From: GWA2-49-15 sp964359085
GTDB taxonomy: Bacteria; Bdellovibrionota; Bacteriovoracia; Bacteriovoracales; Bacteriovoracaceae
Direction: 5' to 3'
DNA length: 34,542 nt
Assembly: GCA_964359085.1 (NCBI GenBank)
Contig: CAYHRT010000010.1
Location: forward strand, 1 to 34,542
Part shown: piece after piece, positions 7,796 through 16,157 of the stretch
How the letters are laid out: each line of letters opens with the position of its first letter
Position numbering within the stretch: the stretch's first letter is position 1
Program-made: the position numbers and the translations under genes
The notes under the pieces: generated by a model
Seen by the model: the letters and a program-made list of their open reading frames with translations, nothing else
What the model was told of the DNA's origin: nothing
The model's database searches: none

Positions 7796-8812
7796 TTACA
7801 GCAATTCAATGTCAGCAACGAGGGCACCATTGTGCTTAAGTGCTTGAAATATCGAAATTAGATCCTCGGGTGTGGCACCAAACGCGTTGAGGGCCTTGAC
7901 TAAATCATTCAAAGTTGCTTTTTTATCGATATAGAAGAGTGAATCACCCTTTTTCTTTCCACCACTCACGCTGCCTTCAGAATCCTTGATTTCAATGGTC
8001 AAAGATCCATGGGCAATGGCGACAGGCTTTAATACAACATCACCACCAGCAACAAGAGTTCCCGTGCGTTCATTAATAACAATTTTTGCCTTTTGATCAG
8101 AGTGAATTTTAAAATTTTCGATTAGCGCCATCAGTTGAACGACATTCCTCTGATATTCGAAAGGAATAACAAGATCAATAGTCGAAGCATCTCTTGCCAT
8201 TGCATATTTTCCACCCAGCTCAGTATTGAGGATTTTTTCAATCCTGGCAGCCGTTGTAAAATCGGAATTATTCAATCCAAGACGAACTGATTTTTTCTTC
8301 TCGAAGTCGGTAGCGAGTTCTTTTTCAACGATGGCACCATCAGGAATGGTTCCAATCGTTGCAAATTTTTCACCTTGTTTTAGACCTCCAATGGAGATGC
8401 TACCACTGGCGAGAGCATAAATTTGTCCGTCGCCGCCCTTGAGGGGAGTAATAAGAAGCGTCCCGCCTGCAAGGCTAGAAGCATCGCCAATTGAGGAGAC
8501 TTTTATATCAACTTTCTGTCCCTGGCGGGCAAAAGGAGGGAGATCCCCAGTAACAATCACCGCTGCAACATTTTTTGAAACAATTTCGCGCTTAGGATCT
8601 AGTCCAAGCTTTTGAAAAAGAAGCTTTAAAGAATTATTTGTTATCTCTCCGCCTGCATCACCAGTCCCATTTAGACCAATGACAAGGCCAAATCCCAGTA
8701 CGGGATTTGGCCTCACACCTTTAACAGTCACCAAATCTTTGAGGCGGCTTTCTGTTGCCTGAACATTCAGAACAAGGAAGAGGAATAAGGGAAGAAATAA
8801 ATTTTTCAACAT
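7796..8812 (-). CDS. flgI: Flagellar P-ring protein FlgI
   Basis: 338-residue periplasmic P-ring protein that forms the bushing around the rod in the peptidoglycan. An N-terminal Sec signal peptide (hydrophobic residues 4-16) ends VQA and the mature protein begins TESRLKDL. The family landmarks are present: VKGVRPNPVLGFGLVIGLNGTGD, LPPFARQGQKVDIKVSS, GDASSLAGGTLL, and the C-terminal IEIKDSEGS / VKALNAFGATPEDLISI. The length is slightly below that of E. coli FlgI (365). It starts 3 bases after the flgH stop and presumably assembles with help from FlgA, encoded two genes upstream. Confidence 0.96.
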   Translation of the reverse strand: MLKNLFLPLFLFLVLNVQATESRLKDLVTVKGVRPNPVLGFGLVIGLNGTGDAGGEITNNSLKLLFQKLGLDPKREIVSKNVAAVIVTGDLPPFARQGQKVDIKVSSIGDASSLAGGTLLITPLKGGDGQIYALASGSISIGGLKQGEKFATIGTIPDGAIVEKELATDFEKKKSVRLGLNNSDFTTAARIEKILNTELGGKYAMARDASTIDLVIPFEYQRNVVQLMALIENFKIHSDQKAKIVINERTGTLVAGGDVVLKPVAIAHGSLTIEIKDSEGSVSGGKKKGDSLFYIDKKATLNDLVKALNAFGATPEDLISIFQALKHNGALVADIELL

Positions 8813-8815
8813 GAG

Positions 8816-9595
8816 CTACCTCAGTACAGTGATATTTGTTTCAATAATCTCGTCAGAATTAATATAGTCGTCCGGCGAAATATTCCTTCGAGAGACAAGT
8901 GCCTGAACTTCCACCAAGTGCTTTCTATTTCTAAAGAGAATGTTTTTTCTACCAGAAAGTAAAATGTGATCTTTGTTAATTTCCTCAATTACAACCGTAG
9001 AAATTTTGTCATGAACGGCCTCTTCCTGTTTTTCAGTAGGATTTGCCTCTTCAGGTTTGGCTTCAGCGGTGGGTTCTGGCTTTTCTTCCTCTGCGCCCTT
9101 CCCTTTCTCCTTCTTCTTGGGTTTTCTTATGGTAGAGGTTGGTGGAGCTGGAAATACGCGCTTCAGTTCAGCCGTTATGTCATTTTTTAGGCGAGTCATG
9201 ACGTTTACTAAAATAATATCTCCCTGACGCTTTTTGGAGTCTTGAGTAAAAAGAAAGCTGTCCCTTCCTTGACCGTTCCAAAGACTGTTGTCTGTTCCAC
9301 TGTCGTAGATTTCATCTGAGGTGTAGCGCCTTTTTACTTCATTCTCTGGACCATATTGGCGCTTGACGGCCGGGTCTATATTTTTCTGGGTAGAGGTGGA
9401 AACCAAGTTAGAGTTAGAACTACCGCGCCGCTTTCTGTATACATCAAATTTATCATCACGCGGGGTTAAACGACTAGTGCTGCCCGAACCCTTGTCCATT
9501 TGTTTGTGTAAAGAATCGATATATGATGCACAACCTGAGGCAAAAAATAAAATTGAAAGGATTAGACTAATTTTCTGCAAAAAATTGTATTTCAT
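8816..9595 (-). CDS. flgH: Flagellar L-ring lipoprotein FlgH, atypical middle and C-terminus
   Basis: 259-residue L-ring protein. The N-terminus is a lipoprotein signal with lipobox ASGC (Cys22). The family motif SLWNG...LF.......GDI follows at about residues 104-128. Two things are odd. Residues about 157-195 are a lysine/glutamate/proline-rich stretch where FlgH normally has a Ser/Gly/Asn-rich beta region. The protein also ends soon after a final ETNITVLR, without the usual C-terminal GNGYI..AQ..GWL segment. The strands in residues 197-235 (VVIEEINKDHILLSGRKNIL) resemble the FlgH beta barrel. It overlaps flgA by 4 bases and is followed 3 bases later by flgI, so its identity as FlgH is strongly supported by context, but its ring structure may be modified. 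Confidence 0.85.
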   Translation of the reverse strand: MKYNFLQKISLILSILFFASGCASYIDSLHKQMDKGSGSTSRLTPRDDKFDVYRKRRGSSNSNLVSTSTQKNIDPAVKRQYGPENEVKRRYTSDEIYDSGTDNSLWNGQGRDSFLFTQDSKKRQGDIILVNVMTRLKNDITAELKRVFPAPPTSTIRKPKKKEKGKGAEEEKPEPTAEAKPEEANPTEKQEEAVHDKISTVVIEEINKDHILLSGRKNILFRNRKHLVEVQALVSRRNISPDDYINSDEIIETNITVLR

Positions 9596-10464
9596 AATTC
9601 CACCGTTGCCTCATCAAAATCTGTGGCCAAAGCATTTATTGTTTTATGCTTGAGCTGAATCTGGACTGTTTGTCCCAATGTGGCTCCCTGAAGAGCACGT
9701 CCTTCAGTTCGAATATTTAAGTTATCACTTTTGAAAATAATTCGAGAAGTTTTTCCAGGTTTAATCACTATGGCGGGCATAATGTCCGTCGTCTTGAGGA
9801 TATCTCCCTTATTTAATGGATGGGTGCTGGAATAAAATCTAATTTTTTCAATGTTAATTTGGTTTTGAGAAGGGGAGTCCGTCAGGAGATCAATCGCCTT
9901 TAATTGAGTTGGAGCAAGCATCTCTCCCGGTGCGAAAAATCGCTCTACCACGAACGCGCGGACTTGTGTCTTCATGAGAACTTCAATGGGAATAGTGTAA
10001 TTATTTTTGTTACCACGAATCGTGAGAGTAATATTTTTTTTCCCAACAGCGTTACAAGAATCACAGGATGTTAGAATGTCAGAGTTTTCAACACACAGAC
10101 TGCTTTTGTGAAAATGCACCTTTTCCACAAAGGCGATTAGACTGTTTTTAGAATAATCAAGAACTAAGTCATGGGCCAGTTTTTGAATTTCAATTTGTGC
10201 TGGTCGAAAAATAATATTGTTAAAATATCGGTGTAAAATATTTGTGTTAAAAACACCTTGGGCCTGTGTTAGAAATTGCACAGCGGCGCTTTGCTCTTCT
10301 TTGGTGCAATTGGAATTTTTTACGATTCCATCGGCATAAGCGCCTGATTTAGCGTTTACATTGTCGAGAATAAGAAATTTTGAGCATAATTCGATTTCGC
10401 AGGCCTGAAGATTGCCAAAAACATGCATCAAAAACAAAAATGTAGTAACAAAAAAAGACTTCAT
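9592..10464 (-). CDS. flgA: Flagellar P-ring assembly chaperone FlgA
   Basis: 290-residue periplasmic protein. The N-terminal signal peptide (hydrophobic residues 3-14) ends near LQA. The N-terminal half is divergent. The C-terminal SAF-type region is recognisable: FFAPGEMLAPTQLKAIDL, then a segment with LNKGDILKTTDIMPA, then KPGKTSRIIFKSDNLNIRTE and a final GQTVQIQL. FlgA is the chaperone needed to polymerise FlgI into the P ring. It overlaps flgG (ATGA) and flgH by 4 bases each, so all three are probably translationally coupled. Confidence 0.88.
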   Translation of the reverse strand: MKSFFVTTFLFLMHVFGNLQACEIELCSKFLILDNVNAKSGAYADGIVKNSNCTKEEQSAAVQFLTQAQGVFNTNILHRYFNNIIFRPAQIEIQKLAHDLVLDYSKNSLIAFVEKVHFHKSSLCVENSDILTSCDSCNAVGKKNITLTIRGNKNNYTIPIEVLMKTQVRAFVVERFFAPGEMLAPTQLKAIDLLTDSPSQNQINIEKIRFYSSTHPLNKGDILKTTDIMPAIVIKPGKTSRIIFKSDNLNIRTEGRALQGATLGQTVQIQLKHKTINALATDFDEATVEL

Positions 10465-11303
10465 CGAATATTGTTCACCGTTTGTAACATCTGATCAGCA
10501 ACGCCCATAACCTTTGAATTCATTTCATAGGCCCGCTGTGCTTTTATCAGGTTAGTCATTTCCACCATGATACTGACATTGCTGGATTCGAGAGTTCCTT
10601 GCATTATTTTTCCAGCACTACTTTGCCCAGGAATTTGTTGAATGGGTGGGCCACTTGCCTGGGTGATTTGGTAGAGGTTGCCACCTTCAGATTTTAGTCC
10701 TACGGGATTGGTGAAATTGAAAATTGCTAAAATACCTAAGTTCACAGGTTCTACCTGATTTTTTAAAAATGCTTCAATATTTCCGTTTTCACCAATAGTC
10801 GTTGTCGTGGTTCCTTGGGGAAAGGTAATGCCTGGAAAAACTTTAAAGCCTAATCTCGTTACTAAATTCCCTTCACTATCAAGGTTGAAAGATCCATCGC
10901 GCGTATATTTGATTTCATTATTTGGTAAAATAATTCCAAAAAAGCCATCGCCATTAATCATTAGGTCGAATGGATTGTTAGTGATCACGGGGTTTCCCGT
11001 AGAGTGCTCTTTTCTGATTGCGGAAACTTTAGAGCCAGTTCCAATTTGAGTGCCAACATTATAACGAGTATTGTTGCTAGATCGACCGCCTGCCATTGTC
11101 ACTGTTTCATAGAGGAGATCGTCAAATTCAGCACGATCTTTCTTGTATCCGGTGGTATTGATGTTGGCAATGTTGTTTGAAATGGTACTGACATTCACTT
11201 CCTGTGCCGCCATTCCTGTCGCAGATATATTCAGTGCCTTCATTAAACAAAAAGCTTCACTAGGCAGAAGAAAGAGAGCAAAAGAAAGAAATAAAATTTT
11301 CAT
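10461..11303 (-). CDS. flgG: Flagellar distal rod protein FlgG with an N-terminal signal-peptide-like extension
   Basis: The body, beginning MKALNISATGMAAQE (start codon at 11243), is a standard 260-residue FlgG. It has the rod/hook signature ISNNIANINTTGYKKDRAEF and a C-terminal VEMTNLIKAQRAYEMNS helix. The well-placed start is upstream, though: ATG 11303 has SD GAGG five bases before it (overlapping the flgF stop), while the ATG at 11243 has no SD in the preceding 15 bases. Translation from 11303 adds 20 residues with Lys2, a hydrophobic core (residues 3-13) and a PSEA cleavage-like end (Ser15, Ala17). FlgG is normally exported by the flagellar type III apparatus without a Sec signal. Which start is used decides whether FlgG enters by Sec; I give the SD-supported one. 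Confidence 0.85.
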   Translation of the reverse strand: MKILFLSFALFLLPSEAFCLMKALNISATGMAAQEVNVSTISNNIANINTTGYKKDRAEFDDLLYETVTMAGGRSSNNTRYNVGTQIGTGSKVSAIRKEHSTGNPVITNNPFDLMINGDGFFGIILPNNEIKYTRDGSFNLDSEGNLVTRLGFKVFPGITFPQGTTTTTIGENGNIEAFLKNQVEPVNLGILAIFNFTNPVGLKSEGGNLYQITQASGPPIQQIPGQSSAGKIMQGTLESSNVSIMVEMTNLIKAQRAYEMNSKVMGVADQMLQTVNNIR

Positions 11304-11310
11304 GATCACC

Positions 11311-12126
11311 TCAGAATTTGGTCAACTCACTATATGATCGCGCAGACATATTATCGTAAGCTTTAATGACTTTTTGTATTGATTCAAAGTTGCGATGGGC
11401 CTTTATCATATTGGTCATTTCTTCTAGAGCATTTACGTTGGAGCTTTCGATAAAACCTTGATGAATAGTCGAATGCAGTTCATTCTTTTTTATATTGTCA
11501 GCATATTTATTAATGAAAATTCCCTGACCTTCCTTTACTAAAGCATTCTGATCCTCAAATTCGATAATCGAGAGAGTCGAGGTCTTTACATCATTGGTAA
11601 AAATATCTCCGCCGTCATTCACGACGATCTTTCCAGCGGCCAAATGAATAAATCTGTCGTTGGGATTACCTACTGACTGAGCATTTTGAGATTCAAGCTT
11701 AGACAAGATTGGGAAACCGTCCTTATTGACGAGAATGCCATCATGGTTAACAGACAATGCACCATCGCGAGTAAAGCGGACACCATTAGGAGCTAGGACT
11801 TCAAACATGCCCTTACCTTTGATGGCAAAATCAAGTGGGTTACCTGTTGGACGAAGTTCACCTTGAGAAAAATTGGTATATGTACCGTCAACTTTTACAA
11901 ATGAATTTTCTGCGCCGTATGATTTGTAGAAATCCTCGGGGGCCCATTCCTTATTTGGAAGATCAATTTCGTCATGGCCCTTATCCACTGCGGTAAGGTA
12001 CTCCTTAAAAACTAAATCATCTTTTTTAAAACCCGCAGTATTAATATTAGCAACATTGTTTGACACTGTATCAAGCAGCTTTTGCTGAGAAATTGCACCA
12101 GAGAGTGGTACCCAAAGCTCTTTCAT
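11311..12126 (-). CDS. flgF: Flagellar proximal rod protein FlgF
   Basis: 271-residue rod protein of the FlgE/F/G family. The N-terminal helix KLLDTVSNNVANINTAGFKK and the C-terminal ALEEMTNMIKAHRNFESIQK helix form the D0 domain. The middle includes NPLDFAIKGKGMFEV and FTRDGALSVN. I chose ATG 12126 (MKELWVPLSGAIS, matching family N-termini). A start 12 codons upstream at 12162 lacks an RBS and lies inside a hairpin region. At its 3' end the stop overlaps the RBS of flgG. It is the first gene of the flagellar run. Confidence 0.9.
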   Translation of the reverse strand: MKELWVPLSGAISQQKLLDTVSNNVANINTAGFKKDDLVFKEYLTAVDKGHDEIDLPNKEWAPEDFYKSYGAENSFVKVDGTYTNFSQGELRPTGNPLDFAIKGKGMFEVLAPNGVRFTRDGALSVNHDGILVNKDGFPILSKLESQNAQSVGNPNDRFIHLAAGKIVVNDGGDIFTNDVKTSTLSIIEFEDQNALVKEGQGIFINKYADNIKKNELHSTIHQGFIESSNVNALEEMTNMIKAHRNFESIQKVIKAYDNMSARSYSELTKF

Positions 12127-12143
12127 TCTTTGAAACCCTTTAG

Positions 12144-12158
12144 GGCGATAAGATCGCC
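12144..12158. promoter_or_regulatory. Short perfect hairpin in the flgF leader
   Basis: GGCGAT-AAG-ATCGCC is a perfect inverted repeat 17 bases upstream of the flgF ATG. Upstream on the minus strand are two imperfect flagellar promoter resemblances. One is a sigma-54-like GG..GC pair one base too close. The other is a sigma-28-like AAAA, 15 bases, GGCGATCT whose -10 half overlaps this repeat. Neither is good enough to call. Confidence 0.35.
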
Positions 12159-12279
12159 TCATTAATGCTAATATTTTTCAGTCACTTATTGTTAGAGGGC
12201 AAAATAGTGCCTACATGAGTCTCAAAGCTGTTCGCCTAATTTGAATAATTGAGTTATTATAAAAAAAACGTGTAATTTT

Positions 12280-12508
12280 ATGGATTTATATGAAAAAGTA
12301 AAAAGAGCAGTTAGGCTTCGAGGAGAATTTAAATCAGCTTGAGGCCATTGTACTCAAGCTGGAATCTGGCAAATTGAAGCTTGATGAAGGAATCTGCCTC
12401 TACGAAGAGGGTGTAAAGTTGTACCAACAATGCAGGAAGAAGCTTGTAGAAGTTGAAAAGAAAATAACTCAACTAAATGAGAGTTTAGACGAAAATGAGT
12501 TTAATTAG
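12280..12508 (+). pseudogene. xseB: Exodeoxyribonuclease VII small subunit, frame disrupted near the start
   Basis: The frame 12302-12508 encodes 68 residues with the XseB signature GFEENLNQLEAIVLKLESG followed by LDEGICLYEEGVKLYQQC and a C-terminal helix LVEVEKKITQLNE. It has no ATG, GTG or TTG start before the motif and is closed upstream by a TAA at 12299. An ATG at 12280 is in another frame. Removing one base from the A5 run at 12300-12304 joins MDLYEKVK to EQLGFEEN and gives a 75-residue protein of normal family length. XseB pairs with XseA to degrade single-stranded DNA. The gene is therefore either a sequencing/assembly slip in the A-run or a real inactivation. Its 3' end overlaps the next gene by 14 bases. 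Confidence 0.8.
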
Positions 12509-13427
12509 AACTATTTTGCTTTTTCTTGTGCTGGGATGTGCATCTCCGCCAGGCCAAAATCCTATCTATATTGATGGTGTTCTTTTACCCGACAATGATC
12601 ATTCAAACAACATTGTGATTTCGGAAAATGCTTCTCCACAATATGGCCCTTCTTTGGAAGAAATAACTGACGTTCCTCTCAGTACATCCCAGTTGCCTAA
12701 AAAAAAGGTAATTGGCTTGGTATTTGGGCCAGGTATGTCGAGAGGAGTGTGCGCTTTAGGAATCTTGCGTGCTCTTCTCGACGCTCAGATTGAAGTGAGT
12801 GTCTTCTCAGGAATAGAAATAGGGATGATTTATGCTTATTTTGGCGCAAGAAACGAAAATATGGGAGCTATTGAATTTGAACTTTTTCGTCAATTTAATA
12901 GCTCCAAAGAGCGAATTGTGGATCTGAATTTTCTTGCGGACGAAATTGGTTTCAGCGCAATGAGGCGCAATGGTTTAGAGAATATACAAGATCTGAAAAA
13001 AGCATTGATAATACCCGATCTTTCTTCCAAAGAATTAAAACCAGTTTTTAAAGGCCAGATTTTGGAAAAAATAAAATCAAATCATTTCGCCTTTTGGTAT
13101 CCTGATACAAATGTGGTCAATATTAATGTTCTAAAAACGAGCAATAAAAATCTTGCTGATTACATGAGGCAAATTGGGGTCAACTTTATTATTGGGGTAG
13201 ACTTTTTAGATGACGTGATCGAATTTAAAAAAAGAGGGGAGCAGCTTGTTGGTAGATATGGACGGGTTGCCACTGCAGTACGGGAGTTATGGAAAGACAC
13301 CGATTATATGGTCAGACCTCGGTTAAAGGACGTTCCATTGGACGAATTGAATATGCCTGAAGAGTTAATACAAAGATGCTTTAATTCAATGTCAGATGAT
13401 ATCAATAATTTGAAACAATTATTATAA
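12495..13427 (+). CDS. Patatin-like lipoprotein lacking the catalytic serine
   Basis: 310-residue lipoprotein; lipobox VLGC puts the lipidated Cys at 15. After about 55 low-complexity residues it enters a patatin-like fold. VIGLVFGPGMSRGVCALGILRA (about residues 72-93) matches the glycine-rich oxyanion loop and first helix (GG.GA.GLAH.GVL.AL), and IEVSVFSGIEIGMIYAY (99-115) matches the nucleophile elbow. The elbow reads GIEIG rather than G-x-S-x-G, so Glu108 replaces the serine. The DG-Asp region is PDTN (Asp204) followed by IIGVDF. A phospholipase reaction is therefore not expected. It overlaps xseB and lies 15 bases before the PBP gene, which suggests an envelope role. It could be a structural or binding domain. 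Confidence 0.8.
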   Translation: MSLIRTILLFLVLGCASPPGQNPIYIDGVLLPDNDHSNNIVISENASPQYGPSLEEITDVPLSTSQLPKKKVIGLVFGPGMSRGVCALGILRALLDAQIEVSVFSGIEIGMIYAYFGARNENMGAIEFELFRQFNSSKERIVDLNFLADEIGFSAMRRNGLENIQDLKKALIIPDLSSKELKPVFKGQILEKIKSNHFAFWYPDTNVVNINVLKTSNKNLADYMRQIGVNFIIGVDFLDDVIEFKKRGEQLVGRYGRVATAVRELWKDTDYMVRPRLKDVPLDELNMPEELIQRCFNSMSDDINNLKQLL

Positions 13428-13442
13428 GGACAAGAGGTCAGG

Positions 13443-16154
13443 TTGCAGCCATCGATTTTGCGTCTAATATATTTTTTAGGGGCACTTACCATATTACTCC
13501 TGCTTTCGATTGTAGGTACGTTGACCTATTTTTCTTTTGTGCTCCCCAAAATTGATTCATTAACAGATTACAATCCTCCGACCCATTCGGTTATTTTATC
13601 CCGCGATGGCGAGATATTAGCTGAAATTGGTACAGAAAAGCGCGATGTAATCCCATTGGAAAAAATTCCTAAGTTGATTATCGATGCCTTTTTAGCTGCC
13701 GAAGATGATGCCTTTTATCAACATCATGGTGTGGATTACTGGGGAGTTCTGCGGGCCATGCTTATGAACATCAAAGCTGGAAAAGTAGTACAAGGCGGCA
13801 GCACGATTACCCAGCAGGTTGCCAAATCGTTACTTCTCACAAAGGAGAGATCTGTATCGAGGAAAGTCAAAGACTTTTTATTGGCACTTAAGATTGAAGA
13901 GAAATTTAGTAAAGATGAAATTTTATTTCTATATTTAAATCAAGTGTATTTGGGAGGCGGATACTATGGAATTAAAACCGCAGTAAAAGGCTATTATGAC
14001 AAAGACCTGGAGGAAGTGACAACGGCTGAAGCAGCAATGGTAGCAGGTCTTTTGGTAGCTCCTGGTAAGTATTCACCCTACCTCAATCCTGATTTTGCGA
14101 TCAAGAGACAGAGATATGTACTTGGCCGACTACATGACACGAAAAAAATTACAAAAGACGAATACGAAAACGCAATCCAAGAAAAAATAAAATTCCGAGT
14201 TAAGAAAAAGGGAGAATTTAAGGCGGGGTATTTTACTGATTGGGTGAGGCAAAGAGTTATCGAATACTTGGGGGAAGAGAAACTTCTCAATGGTGGTATG
14301 AAAATCGTCACATCCATAGACTACGATCTGCAAATGGTTGCAGAAAAGGCTGCCTTAAGAGGAGTGCGCGAGATTGATAAACGCCAGGGTTATCAGGGGC
14401 CCATACAGCATTTAGAAACATTACCAGAGCGCGAGAAGTTTGATCTCGATCAGAGAACGTTCTTACTAGAGGATAAGTCTAATTATTTCTTCATTGATGA
14501 CCACTTCAATCGGGTCAATGAAATTCCTTTTCTCTCAAATATATATGACGAATTAAAAGATTCATCCGCTAAATTTACCACTACTTTTCCTGATTCAAGA
14601 TTTCCCATGGGGCGTGTTGAGAATGATGATTTGCTTAAAATTCTTGATTCGGACACATTATACAAAGCGTTAGTGACCCGTATTGACGATGAGTTAAAAT
14701 TAGTCTTTGTCTCCTTAGGAGGGATTACCGGTATTATTTCTCAAGATGATTTTAAATGGGCGAGGAAGCGGGAAGTTTCAGAGGACCAGGAATTTTATAC
14801 CATGGTTTCCAGACCATCGGTAATTCTTAGGTCTGGCGATGTGATCTGGATATCAGTTTTGGACAAAGAATTGAACGTTCAAAAAGCGCTAACTCCAGCA
14901 GTGTTAAAGAAGTTTGAAACAACTAAGTGGATGCCGATGATCAAGAAACAGAAATATCTGTCATGTGTACTGGAGCAAGTGCCAGAAGCTCAAGGAGCAC
15001 TAATCTCGCTTTCTCCAGACAATGGCGAAATCTACGCGTTTGTTGGCGGCAATAATTTTCTTGAGTCACAATTTAATAGGGCCGTTCAAAGTTTGCGACA
15101 ACCGGGATCTTCCATCAAACCATTAATATATGCTGCAGCTCTTGAAAACGGCTATAAGCCTAACTCGATTATTTTAGATTCACCTGAAGCTCTGAGCGGC
15201 GGCGAGGAAAATGAACTTAACTGGAAACCGAGAAACTATGACGGCAAATACTTAGGACCAATTACATTTCGATACAGCTTGGAACAAAGTAGGAACATTA
15301 CAACCATTAAATTAGCAGAAGATGTTGGGGTTCGGAAAATCATGAACATCTTTTCGCGTTTTGGTCTTGAGATTGTTACTGAAGAAAACTTAAGTATTGC
15401 GCTTGGTTCATTTGGGGTAAATTTGCTGGATCTGGTCTCGGCTTATGCCATTTTCCCCAACGGTGGTCGTTTAGTAGAGCCGATATCAATTTTGTCGATT
15501 AGCGATAAGAACGGAACTGTCTTTCAAATTGATGAAAAAAAGAAAGAAAAGCGCCTTTTAGAAAAAGGGATTATTCGACCAATAAGCGGCGTTGATTCAA
15601 CTCCGACAAATTCAGATGCTCCAGCTTCTTTCGATTTTATGCAAGGACTCAGGGGGCGCCAAGTGTATGATCCGCGCTTAGCTTATGTGATGACAGGGCT
15701 TTTGAAGGGAGTGATACAAAATGGAACGGGGAAACCTGCAAAGTATGTGAGTAATAACATTGCAGGAAAAACGGGTACTACAAGCAATTACATTGATGCT
15801 TGGTTCTTAGGTTACAGTACAAAGTTGACTACAGGAGTTTGGGTTGGCTTTGATAATAATAAAACGATGGGGCACGGAGAAACCGGTACGCGCTCTGCCC
15901 TTCCAGTATGGATTGAATTTATGGGGCAAGGCCTAAAAAAGTTCAGGGATTCAGAATTTGCACAACCACCGGGAATTGTGAATATGTATGTTCATAGGGA
16001 TAGTGGTCGCCAAGTTAATTCGAATAATCCTGAAGCTGTCCTAGAGTCTTTTGTTGAAGGAATGGAGCCAGGCTCAACAACCTATTCTGATTCCCAGCAG
16101 GGTGAAAAGCGTGGGCAATTGTTTGAGGAAGAGGAACTCCTAGAAACTCAATAA
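13443..16154 (+). CDS. mrcA: Class A penicillin-binding protein 1A (glycosyltransferase and transpeptidase)
   Basis: 903-residue bifunctional peptidoglycan synthase. A single membrane helix spans about residues 7-33. The glycosyltransferase (51) domain has the catalytic EDDAFYQHHGVD (Glu87), the QGGSTITQQ motif at 117-125 and LYLNQVYLGGG. After a long insertion comes the transpeptidase domain: SxxK at Ser556-Lys559 (GSSIKP), SRN at 616-618 and KTGT at 776-779. All are intact. It polymerises and cross-links peptidoglycan in the periplasm. The start is a TTG at 13443 preceded by an AGAGGT RBS. The 300-residue linker fits the OB-domain-containing PBP1A class. Its gene lies 15 bases after the patatin-like gene. 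Confidence 0.93.
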   Translation: MQPSILRLIYFLGALTILLLLSIVGTLTYFSFVLPKIDSLTDYNPPTHSVILSRDGEILAEIGTEKRDVIPLEKIPKLIIDAFLAAEDDAFYQHHGVDYWGVLRAMLMNIKAGKVVQGGSTITQQVAKSLLLTKERSVSRKVKDFLLALKIEEKFSKDEILFLYLNQVYLGGGYYGIKTAVKGYYDKDLEEVTTAEAAMVAGLLVAPGKYSPYLNPDFAIKRQRYVLGRLHDTKKITKDEYENAIQEKIKFRVKKKGEFKAGYFTDWVRQRVIEYLGEEKLLNGGMKIVTSIDYDLQMVAEKAALRGVREIDKRQGYQGPIQHLETLPEREKFDLDQRTFLLEDKSNYFFIDDHFNRVNEIPFLSNIYDELKDSSAKFTTTFPDSRFPMGRVENDDLLKILDSDTLYKALVTRIDDELKLVFVSLGGITGIISQDDFKWARKREVSEDQEFYTMVSRPSVILRSGDVIWISVLDKELNVQKALTPAVLKKFETTKWMPMIKKQKYLSCVLEQVPEAQGALISLSPDNGEIYAFVGGNNFLESQFNRAVQSLRQPGSSIKPLIYAAALENGYKPNSIILDSPEALSGGEENELNWKPRNYDGKYLGPITFRYSLEQSRNITTIKLAEDVGVRKIMNIFSRFGLEIVTEENLSIALGSFGVNLLDLVSAYAIFPNGGRLVEPISILSISDKNGTVFQIDEKKKEKRLLEKGIIRPISGVDSTPTNSDAPASFDFMQGLRGRQVYDPRLAYVMTGLLKGVIQNGTGKPAKYVSNNIAGKTGTTSNYIDAWFLGYSTKLTTGVWVGFDNNKTMGHGETGTRSALPVWIEFMGQGLKKFRDSEFAQPPGIVNMYVHRDSGRQVNSNNPEAVLESFVEGMEPGSTTYSDSQQGEKRGQLFEEEELLETQ

Positions 16155-16157
16155 GTG

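Noticed and set aside
12127..12162. Longer FlgF start at 12162
   Set aside because: No RBS, and the leader hairpin lies within it; residue 13 matches family N-termini.
12181..12240. Sigma-54-type promoter for flgF
   Set aside because: The GG to GC spacing is 9 rather than 10, and sigma-54 tolerates little change.
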